Shown in pieces: positions 27,674 to 35,308 of a stretch of DNA of 64,000 bases. The position numbers and the translations under genes are program-made. This DNA comes from CG2-30-36-16 sp964372115 (lineage in GTDB: Bacteria; Bacteroidota; Ignavibacteria; Ignavibacteriales; Ignavibacteriaceae). The stretch lies in the NCBI GenBank assembly GCA_964372115.1, contig CAYJPN010000007.1, positions 1 to 64,000 on the forward strand. The letters run 5' to 3'. A model generated the notes under the pieces. That model ran no database searches and had not been told where the DNA came from. It worked only from the letters and a program-made list of their open reading frames with translations. Each line of letters starts with the position of its first letter. The stretch's first letter is position 1.

Positions 27674-27979
27674 CAAGTTTTGGCTAAATTTATACTTGTA
27701 ACCCTTCATTAATTTTATGCATCGTTCTATAAATTTGTCCAATAACTTCGAAAAAAAATTACTTCCACTTGCTTATTTCACCCGACAACTTTAAGTTTTG
27801 CATTACCGATTTTTATCATTCGGGAATAAAAATAAAGGATGTTTGTTTTGGTAATAAATAATCATATAAACTCCGGTTATTTTATATGAAAATAATCATC
27901 CCCTCTGAACGCCTCTTTTGTTCAAACCAAAAAATTCAAAACACTTTTTTACTTCTTCCACAAAACGAAATATTTTTTT
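27674..27979. other. Region upstream of gatE, with inverted repeat
   Basis: There is no gene in these 306 bases. A TAnnTTTG-type word (TAAATTTG, 27730-27737) lies far upstream of gatE. A perfect 9-bp inverted repeat, TCATATAAA (27862-27870) / TTTATATGA (27881-27889) with a 10-nt centre, lies about 90 bp before the gatE start and could be an operator or hairpin. Confidence 0.4.
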
Positions 27980-29896
27980 ATGTATGATTTTATATTCAAA
28001 CCTTTCGAGGAAATGACCGAAGAAGATTATACTTTTGTCGGTTTCAAATCCGGATTAGAAATCCATCAACAGTTATTAACCGAAAAAAAACTTTTTTGCC
28101 GATGCCCGGCAGGCAGGTATTCAAAAAAATACGACGCCGAAATTTTAAGGCATATGCGCCCGACTCTTTCCGAACTCGGAGAATATGACGGCACGGCGTT
28201 GATGGAGTTCAAAACAAAAAAAGATATTATTTATAGGATAAAACGGGAATCTGTGTGTACCTACGAAATGGACGACACTCCTCCGTTTTTAATAAATGAG
28301 GATGCTCTTGATATTGCACTTCAAACAGGATTATTATTTAACTGCAATATTGTTGATGAACTACACATTGCCCGCAAACAGTACCTTGACGGGAGTATAC
28401 CGACCGGCTTTCAGCGCACAGCAATTTACGCACTCGATGGCTGGGTTCCTTACAAAAACAAAAAAGTTGAAATCATCCAGATGTCAATTGAGGAAGACTC
28501 GTGCCGCGAGGTAAGCGATATAGGGCATACAAGAGTTTATGTAAGCGACCGGCTCGGGATGCCGCTCATCGAAACAGTTACCGGGCCTGATATGCGTACG
28601 CCTAATGAAGTTGCAGCTGTAGCGGTTATATGCAGCAAAGTTGTAAGAAGCACGGGCAAGGTAAGAAGAGGCCTTGGCGCTGCAAGGGAAGATGTAAATG
28701 TAAGCGTAAAAGGAGGTACACGTATCGAAATAAAAGGTGTGTCGCGTATTCCGTTAATCCCCCTCTTAACATATAATGAAGCAATGCGCCAATGGAATCT
28801 ATTAAGATTACGCGAGGAATTGAAAAAAAGAGGGATAACACCGGAAACCTTTAACGCAGATTTTACAGATATATCAACACTCATAAAAGATCCTCATTAT
28901 ACACCGCTAAAGGAAGCGGTTGTCGAAGGATTAAAAATTAAGTGTGTGGTGTTAAAGGGCTTTAAAGATCTGCTTCACTGGCAAACACAAACTGACACTT
29001 ATTTTTCGAGAGAAATTTCGGACAGGCTGCGTGTAATTGCATGCCTTACGAAAATACCGAACATAATTCACTCCGACAGCAAAGGCGACACACTCACAAG
29101 TTTTGAGTGGCAAAAAATAAAAAAAGCTTCCGGCTCATCCGAAAAAGATACTATGGTTATTGTTTGGGGTGATGAGCGCGATACCGATACCGCCGTAAAG
29201 GAAATTATAATACGTGCAAAGGAAGCAACCTTAGGTGTTCCTTCCGAAACAAGGCAAGCACTTAGCGACGGTACAAACGGGTTTGAGCGAATTTTACCGG
29301 GTCCAAATAGAATGTATCCGGACACCGATCTTCCACCACATAGGATTACCGAAGAAAGATTGCGAACTTTAAAATCAGCTCTTGCCCCTCAATTTTGGCT
29401 GCGCGAAGAAAAATATAAAAAACTAAAAATTCCCGCAGATGTTGTAAGCGAGTTATCGATTTCAAAATATGCCTTGGTGTTTGAAGAAGCCGTTGAAAAT
29501 AATATTGACCCTGTGTTTGCCTCGGTTGTGTTAATTCAATTCCCCAAAAGATTAAAGAAAAAAGGTTTTGATATTTCAAAGATTGAAGCAGAAACATTCA
29601 AACAAATATTCAATCTCGTATCTGAAGGTAAAATACTAAAAGAAGCTGCTTATAATCTTTTAGTGTGGTCAATTTCAAATAAGATTACTGAAGAAGATTT
29701 GCCGCAAATTTGTAATCCCGAAGAAATTAACAGAACTATAAGCGACTGTATACCGATACTAAATTCTTTAAATATTACTAATGAAAAGAAAAAAGAAGCA
29801 TTGATGGGTATGGTGATGAAAAGATTGAGAGGAAGAGTCGAAGGAAAACTTGTAGCGTGCAAATTGAAAAATATTTTAGAGGGAGAAGAAGTATGA
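27980..29896 (+). CDS. gatE: Glutamyl-tRNA(Gln) amidotransferase subunit E, archaeal type
   Basis: A 638-residue protein of full archaeal GatE length. With GatD it converts Glu-tRNA(Gln) to Gln-tRNA(Gln): GatE binds and phosphorylates the misacylated tRNA, and GatD supplies ammonia. The cradle domain begins GFKSGLEIHQQLLTEKKLFCRCPAG (EIHQQL at 27-32), the GatB/GatE signature, and continues with CTYEMDDTPPFLIN, ARKQYLDGSIPTGFQRT and IEEDSCREV. It carries an insertion of the AspRS-like GAD type (about 285-400), which GatE has and GatB lacks. PGPNRMYPDTDLPP and a helical tail of the YqeY kind (about 480-638) complete it. Its stop overlaps the start of gatD by 4 bp. GatE is classically archaeal; bacteria normally use GatCAB. 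Confidence 0.93.
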   Translation: MYDFIFKPFEEMTEEDYTFVGFKSGLEIHQQLLTEKKLFCRCPAGRYSKKYDAEILRHMRPTLSELGEYDGTALMEFKTKKDIIYRIKRESVCTYEMDDTPPFLINEDALDIALQTGLLFNCNIVDELHIARKQYLDGSIPTGFQRTAIYALDGWVPYKNKKVEIIQMSIEEDSCREVSDIGHTRVYVSDRLGMPLIETVTGPDMRTPNEVAAVAVICSKVVRSTGKVRRGLGAAREDVNVSVKGGTRIEIKGVSRIPLIPLLTYNEAMRQWNLLRLREELKKRGITPETFNADFTDISTLIKDPHYTPLKEAVVEGLKIKCVVLKGFKDLLHWQTQTDTYFSREISDRLRVIACLTKIPNIIHSDSKGDTLTSFEWQKIKKASGSSEKDTMVIVWGDERDTDTAVKEIIIRAKEATLGVPSETRQALSDGTNGFERILPGPNRMYPDTDLPPHRITEERLRTLKSALAPQFWLREEKYKKLKIPADVVSELSISKYALVFEEAVENNIDPVFASVVLIQFPKRLKKKGFDISKIEAETFKQIFNLVSEGKILKEAAYNLLVWSISNKITEEDLPQICNPEEINRTISDCIPILNSLNITNEKKKEALMGMVMKRLRGRVEGKLVACKLKNILEGEEV

Positions 29897-31281
29897 GCGG
29901 TAATGGAGAGTTTAAAGGATACAAAGGTGAAGCGCTTGATACATTAAAAAACTTTAGCGCACCGGTTTGGAGTGATGTGGAAATAGAAACAAAAAAAGGA
30001 AGTTACAAAGGCATTATACTTCCCCGATCTGAAACGGCGGACCAATTTCATATCGTTTTAAAACTTAGCTCCGGTTACAATATAGGCGTTGCTGCAAATG
30101 CTATAACCGATATAAAAACTTCTGGCTCAAAAGAGGCGCATTATAAAATTCCGGAAAAAGAATTTCCTTACGACCCTATAAAACCGCGAGTAAAATTATT
30201 CGGTACCGGCGGCACTATTGCAAGCAGGTTGGATTACCGCACCGGCGCTGTTATTCCGGCATTTTCACCTGGTGAACTTTATGGTTCTGTACCCGAACTT
30301 GCTGATTATTGCAATCTTGAAACCGAAAAACTTTACGGTGTATTCAGTGAAAACATGGGTCCCGAACAATGGATTGGAACAGCGCAGGCAATAGGCAGGG
30401 AAATTGAGAAAGGTGTGCAGGGTATTGTAATCGGTCACGGCACCGATGTAATGCACCACACCGCGGCTATGCTTTCGTTTATGGTTCAGAATACGCCGGT
30501 GCCTATTGTAATGGTTGGCTCCCAGCGTTCGAGTGACCGCCCTTCATCCGACGCCGCGCTTAATTTAATACATGCTGTAAAAACAGCAGCCGAAAGTGAC
30601 ATTGCCGAAGTGATGGTTTGTATGTTTGGTCCTACAAGCGATGAATACGGTTTGCTGCACCGTGGTACGCGCGTACGCAAAATGCACTCAAGTTACCGCT
30701 CTACTTTTAGAACTATCGGCGATATACCAATTGCTCAGGTAAGCCGGGAAAAAATTGCATCGCTTCGTGAAGATTATAAGAGACGGCGTGAAGATAAAAA
30801 TGTTGTTATAAACACAGCCTTCGAAGAAAAAGTGAGTATTGTTTATTATTACCCCAACATGAAACCGGATATAATTGATTCCCTTGTCGATAACGGTTAT
30901 AAAGGGATTGTAATAGCCGGGACAGGGCTCGGACATGTAAACAAACCCGTTTACCCCGCGCTAAAACGAGCGCACGAAAAAGGCGTTGCTGTTTATATGA
31001 CTGTGCAAACACTGTGGGGTTATGTACAAATGTACGTTTACGATACCGGAAGGGATATGATGGAACTTGGCGTTGTACCCGGCGAAAACATGCTGCCGGA
31101 GGTTGCTTATATAAAGTTGTGTTGGGCGCTGGGGCAAACTAATGATTTGGGTAAAGTAAAAGAAATAATGCTTAAACCAATCGCCGGGGAGATAACCGAA
31201 CGTGAACCGAGCAACGGATATTTAATCTTCCAGGGCGGAATACCGGAGGTAGAGGAATTTATTAGTAAATACAGGAAATGA
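29893..31281 (+). CDS. gatD: Glutamyl-tRNA(Gln) amidotransferase subunit D, archaeal type
   Basis: A 462-residue glutaminase subunit of the L-asparaginase-like fold. The ATG at 29893 overlaps the gatE stop (ATGA) and is preceded by AGAGGGAGAAG. An N-terminal SH3-like barrel (about 20-85: VWSDVEIETKKGSYKGIILP) distinguishes GatD from free asparaginases. The catalytic residues are all present: Thr105 (FGTGGTIAS), Thr184-Asp185 (GHGTDVMHHTAA) and Lys263 (RVRKMHS), at spacing equal to the archaeal enzyme. The C-terminal asparaginase half (IVIAGTGLGHVNKPV) follows. It releases ammonia from Gln or Asn for the partner GatE. The gene looks fully functional. Confidence 0.93.
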   Translation: MSGNGEFKGYKGEALDTLKNFSAPVWSDVEIETKKGSYKGIILPRSETADQFHIVLKLSSGYNIGVAANAITDIKTSGSKEAHYKIPEKEFPYDPIKPRVKLFGTGGTIASRLDYRTGAVIPAFSPGELYGSVPELADYCNLETEKLYGVFSENMGPEQWIGTAQAIGREIEKGVQGIVIGHGTDVMHHTAAMLSFMVQNTPVPIVMVGSQRSSDRPSSDAALNLIHAVKTAAESDIAEVMVCMFGPTSDEYGLLHRGTRVRKMHSSYRSTFRTIGDIPIAQVSREKIASLREDYKRRREDKNVVINTAFEEKVSIVYYYPNMKPDIIDSLVDNGYKGIVIAGTGLGHVNKPVYPALKRAHEKGVAVYMTVQTLWGYVQMYVYDTGRDMMELGVVPGENMLPEVAYIKLCWALGQTNDLGKVKEIMLKPIAGEITEREPSNGYLIFQGGIPEVEEFISKYRK

Positions 31282-31317
31282 TTTGAGATTTATGATTTGA
31301 GATTTATGATTTATGAT
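31278..31317. repeat. Short direct repeat at the gatD 3' end
   Basis: The unit ATGATTTGAGATTT occurs twice in succession and is followed by ATGATTTATGAT. The array begins within the gatD stop codon. Confidence 0.8.
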
Positions 31318-31496
31318 AGGTCGTTAAAATATAGTTATTAGACAATTGGCGGTATAAATGGGTAATGTTGTTTGGCGTGTTTGCTTTTGTTGTGAAAATA
31401 ATTTTTTTACAATTCATTCATAAGCAAAATTAAAAATTGATTGTTATCTTAGCCGCACATTATTATATCATTTATTAATGCTGATTGTTCAAGTGT

Positions 31497-33956
31497 ATGA
31501 TTAAACCGGTATCTGAAAATAACAAATTTTTTATCAAAGCAGTTCTAATAATTGCCTCTATTTCAATTATTTTTTTCTTCAACGGTGTAAATCGTCAAAT
31601 AAACAAAACCGTTGAACACTTTATTTCAAACATAAGGGGTGAAGTTTTACCGGATTCTAACATTGTTATAATCGGCATAAACGGAAACGATATTGACAAA
31701 ATAGGACCTTGGCCGATAAAAAGAAGTTATTACGCTTTACTGATAAAAACGCTGACCGAACATAAAGTAGAAAAAATAGGGCTTGAAGTATTTTTGAGTT
31801 CCCGTTTCGCTACGCAATCGATTTACGACAACCTTTTGATGAAACAAATTGCCAATTCAGGTAAAGTTGTTTTAAGTTCGGTTGCCGGAAGTATCACAAA
31901 AAAAAATAAAAAATATGCCACTGATTCTTTAAGTTACCCGAGTCCGAAGCTTCTAAACGAAATGCTGACTACCGGGCATATCAATTTTATAGATGACGGT
32001 GATATTATTATTCCGTTAAAATTAAAAGCATTTAACGAGGAAGAAAAATCATTCTCTCTTTTTCTCGCGGATGACAATCAGGTTAACGATGAAGAAGTTT
32101 ATATTAATTTTATATCATCCGAGAAAAAATTTAAACAATATTCGCTTCTCGATTTTTTTACTGCTGTCGAAAATAAAAGTTTAAACTTAAACGGGAAGAT
32201 TGTAATCATCGGCGTAACCGACCAGCAATTTTTAACCGGCATAAGCACCCCTTTTGATGAAAATATTTCCGGTGCGGCACTGCATGCCTTCGCGGTTGAT
32301 AACCTGTTAAATAATCGTTCAATAAATACTGATTATCTTTTTCTATCGGCAGTCGTGTTTGTGATTTCGCTTGCTGCATTTATTTTACTGCAAAGCTACC
32401 GATTAGAAAATCCTAAGATACTTTATCCCGGTTATATAATTTCGTTTTTGGTTTTATGTTTTATCTTTTTCGGGTTACTGAATATTCGTCTTGCGTATTC
32501 AATAATTCTTCTGCCGCTCTCTGTATTGTTTTTATGGGATGTTATACTTTGGGTTTATGATAGGCAGCTTTTATTAAAAGGATTGACCAATGAAAAAGAA
32601 ATTCTTGAAAATCTTTTTCATAAAAAAGAAGATGAACTCAGACAATTTGAAAAAGAATTAAAAGATGCCTCCGGCGGTCAGGCAATTCCCATCGTTGAAA
32701 AAATTAAAGCACTGAAAGCAGAACTAAAAAAACTGCGCGGACGTGAAGAAGACAAGCAGCCGTCTGAAGAAATTGCTCTATCTCAATCGAAAGACTTTTT
32801 CGGCATGATGTACCGTTCAAAAGTAATGAATGATGTAGCAGAATTAATAAAAAAGGCTGCCCCCGAAGACGCTACAATTTTAATTCTGGGAGAAAGCGGA
32901 ACCGGAAAAGAGTTAGCAGCAAGGGCTGTCCATCAACTTAGCAAAAGAAGCGGTAAAAATTTTGTTGCAGTTAACTGCGGAGCGCTTTCCGAAACACTTC
33001 TTGAAAGCGAATTATTCGGACACATAAAAGGAGCCTTTACCAGTGCACTGGTTGACAAACCGGGACGATTTGAAACTGCCGACAATGGGACAATATTTTT
33101 AGATGAAATTGCCGAGACTAACGAAAACTTCCAGGTAAAACTTTTAAGAGTACTTCAAAACGGCGAGTTCGAAAAAGTCGGGTCATCAAAAACAAGCAAG
33201 GTTGATGTGAGGGTTGTCGCCGCTACAAATAAAGACATTGAAAAACTTGTGCGCGAAAAACAATTTAGGGAAGACCTGTTTTATAGGTTGAACGTAATAA
33301 AAATTGAGTTGCCGCCGCTTCGTGAAAGGAAAGAAGACATTAATCTGCTCGCCGTTTCATTTATCGAAAAAGAATCAGCCGGATTAAAACTTTCAAAAAC
33401 CACGGCTGATGTATTAAACAACCACGATTGGAAAGGTAACGTACGCGAACTTGAAGCTGTTATAAAAAGAGCGGTTATATTTGCAAAGTCGGCAGGTAGA
33501 AATTTAGTACAGGTTATAGATTTGCCCGATGAAATTGCAAAACAATCTACAATAAATTTTGAGGATGTAGTGCTTGAACTGCTCCGTTCAAAACAATTCT
33601 CCCACTCATCGATAAATGATACTACCGATGAGATCGGCAATGTGAGCCGCACGGTAATTTCCGAAAACTTCCGGGGGACCGTTTTAAAAGCCTACGTTGA
33701 AAATAAATATGATGAGTTAAAAACAATAAAAGAAATATCCGGAACCGAAGACGATGAAGTAAACGGAAGAGTTAAACAAAAACTTCAGTTGTTTGTTCGA
33801 AATATTGAAACAGACATAAAAAAATCGGGCATAAAAAATTTTAATGACTTAAAAACACGGTTTAAATCGAAATACAAAAATCTTCCTCAAAAATTTCATC
33901 CTTATCTTGATGAAATTATAAAAAATTTGGTCAGCGGTAATAATCATAAATCATAG
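31497..33956 (+). CDS. Membrane-anchored CHASE2 sigma-54-type AAA+ activator
   Basis: An 819-residue regulator; ATG 31497 is preferred to the TTG at 31485. One helix (about 10-30) precedes a CHASE2 extracytoplasmic sensor (about 45-265), with PDSNIVIIGINGNDIDKIGPWPIKRS and NGKIVIIGVTD. Three close helices (about 285-360) follow, then a charged coiled coil (about 370-425). The AAA+ domain of the NtrC class (about 435-670) has Walker A GESGTGKE, ESELFGHIKGAFTSA, Walker B GTIFLDEIAE and the arginine finger region FREDLFYRLNVI. The sigma-54 contact loop is GAFTSA (512-517) instead of GAFTGA. The last 140 residues are helical and charged and show no Fis-type DNA-binding motif. It may activate sigma-54 promoters without specific enhancer binding, or do another job. 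Confidence 0.85.
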   Translation: MIKPVSENNKFFIKAVLIIASISIIFFFNGVNRQINKTVEHFISNIRGEVLPDSNIVIIGINGNDIDKIGPWPIKRSYYALLIKTLTEHKVEKIGLEVFLSSRFATQSIYDNLLMKQIANSGKVVLSSVAGSITKKNKKYATDSLSYPSPKLLNEMLTTGHINFIDDGDIIIPLKLKAFNEEEKSFSLFLADDNQVNDEEVYINFISSEKKFKQYSLLDFFTAVENKSLNLNGKIVIIGVTDQQFLTGISTPFDENISGAALHAFAVDNLLNNRSINTDYLFLSAVVFVISLAAFILLQSYRLENPKILYPGYIISFLVLCFIFFGLLNIRLAYSIILLPLSVLFLWDVILWVYDRQLLLKGLTNEKEILENLFHKKEDELRQFEKELKDASGGQAIPIVEKIKALKAELKKLRGREEDKQPSEEIALSQSKDFFGMMYRSKVMNDVAELIKKAAPEDATILILGESGTGKELAARAVHQLSKRSGKNFVAVNCGALSETLLESELFGHIKGAFTSALVDKPGRFETADNGTIFLDEIAETNENFQVKLLRVLQNGEFEKVGSSKTSKVDVRVVAATNKDIEKLVREKQFREDLFYRLNVIKIELPPLRERKEDINLLAVSFIEKESAGLKLSKTTADVLNNHDWKGNVRELEAVIKRAVIFAKSAGRNLVQVIDLPDEIAKQSTINFEDVVLELLRSKQFSHSSINDTTDEIGNVSRTVISENFRGTVLKAYVENKYDELKTIKEISGTEDDEVNGRVKQKLQLFVRNIETDIKKSGIKNFNDLKTRFKSKYKNLPQKFHPYLDEIIKNLVSGNNHKS

Positions 33957-34213
33957 AATTGAACCGCTCAAACAATTTCATTAAGCGTTCGCTAATAGTT
34001 ATTTATTTTTGCGCAGGTGAATTTCGTAACCTGTTATGATTTTCCCGGTCTAAAAAAAGTGTCTACTTTTTATATTACCGGTGTACTAATTGAAAACCAC
34101 AAAAAAAGAAACTGATAAATAAAATGTTTCGCTTTCAAGACTTTTTTGTGGCACATCTATTGGAGTAGATAGCCGGAATAATAATTTGAGAGTCAAATAT
34201 ATAGGAGTTAAAT

Positions 34214-35191
34214 ATGAAAAATAAATTACTATTATTTCTTTTCGTCATCTTCTTATCATCTGTACCCGCAGTACAGGCGCAAGAAGAATTAACAGATTCT
34301 ACAACAACTAACTTTAATGATACTACCCAGGTCAAAGATAAATGGGAAGATTGGAAAGATTGGGATGATGAAGACAACGGCTGGCATGAGCATGCAGTTT
34401 GGAATGATTGGGGAGATTGGAATTTCCAGTTCAATATGTTTTCTGAAAAAAAACGCCCCACAATATCTTTACTTTATGGATTATCGCAGGTTACTTTAAG
34501 ACAATTCAGTTCCAAGTTTGCTCATCCTGCGCTTGCAGAATTGAAACTCGGTTATACAAGACGGGATACACTTGATAACGCTTGCGGAGTCCTGTGGCAT
34601 AAGTTTAACTATGCTTATGTAAGTAATATAACCACCGATCTAAAAAAAGTTTCGGCGTTAACCCCCGATCTTGAGACAAATCTCTGGCGTTTTGGTTTCG
34701 GATGGGAAAAGGGTTATGGATATCTGCTCGGCGCCAGTGAAATTATTCCTTACCACGCAAGCGGACTCGAATGGTCGCGCTTAAAAATGATTGAACAACC
34801 GGGTTCAATATCCGATAAAATTACAACCGATTATTACGATAACTCATTCCGTTTCGGCACACATTCTGAAACCGGTATTAGAATTAATCCTATAAAAAAT
34901 ATCTCTCTTGAAATAGGATACGAAAGAGCTGCAATATTTCCACGCCTTTTATTCTGGAAGTGGGCAGGCAGCGCTTTAATTGAAGTAGCTGCACAGAGCA
35001 TTCTTGATGAATTTATTGATGAAGTTAGAGATGCTTCTCCATACGCGGTGCCGATAGTAAACGCACTCTTAAAAGGGGCATTATCTTACGGCATTTATGA
35101 ATTAAGAGAAGAAAAAATGAACTGGCCTTTTAATTCAACCTCACCGATAATGTACAACCAGGTTAAGTTCGGTATAACGTTTATGTTTTAG
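34214..35191 (+). CDS. Predicted outer-membrane protein with Trp/Asp-rich N-terminal region
   Basis: A 325-residue exported protein with signal peptide MKNKLLLFLFVIFLSSVPAVQAQ (cleavage after residue 23). Residues about 40-75 are extraordinarily rich in Trp and Asp (KWEDWKDWDDEDNGWHEH, then WNDWGDWNFQF). The rest alternates as beta-strands (LLYGLSQVTLRQF, LKLGYTRRD, ISLEIGYERAAIF) and ends in Phe (KFGITFMF), as outer-membrane barrels do. No named family is recognised. A ribosome-binding site (AGGAG) precedes the ATG and a strong terminator follows, so the gene is monocistronic. Confidence 0.75.
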   Translation: MKNKLLLFLFVIFLSSVPAVQAQEELTDSTTTNFNDTTQVKDKWEDWKDWDDEDNGWHEHAVWNDWGDWNFQFNMFSEKKRPTISLLYGLSQVTLRQFSSKFAHPALAELKLGYTRRDTLDNACGVLWHKFNYAYVSNITTDLKKVSALTPDLETNLWRFGFGWEKGYGYLLGASEIIPYHASGLEWSRLKMIEQPGSISDKITTDYYDNSFRFGTHSETGIRINPIKNISLEIGYERAAIFPRLLFWKWAGSALIEVAAQSILDEFIDEVRDASPYAVPIVNALLKGALSYGIYELREEKMNWPFNSTSPIMYNQVKFGITFMF

Positions 35192-35202
35192 GTTAACGTT
35201 AA

Positions 35203-35241
35203 GATGAGGTTGTCAGATATTCGGCAGCCTCATTTTTTTTT
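35203..35241 (+). terminator. Rho-independent terminator
   Basis: ATGAGGTTGTC pairs with GGCAGCCTCAT (two G-U pairs) across a short loop and is followed by nine T. Confidence 0.85.
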
Positions 35242-35308
35242 CACATCCAGGCTTCTGGGCACTGTTCTACGATCTCTCTTTGTTTGTTTCAATAATCTTT
35301 GTGTTTCA

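Noticed and set aside
29857..29892. Longer GatD start inside gatE
   Set aside because: The ATG at 29893 with AGAGGGAGAAG upstream and ATGA overlap is the natural coupled start, and the extra residues do not fit the family.
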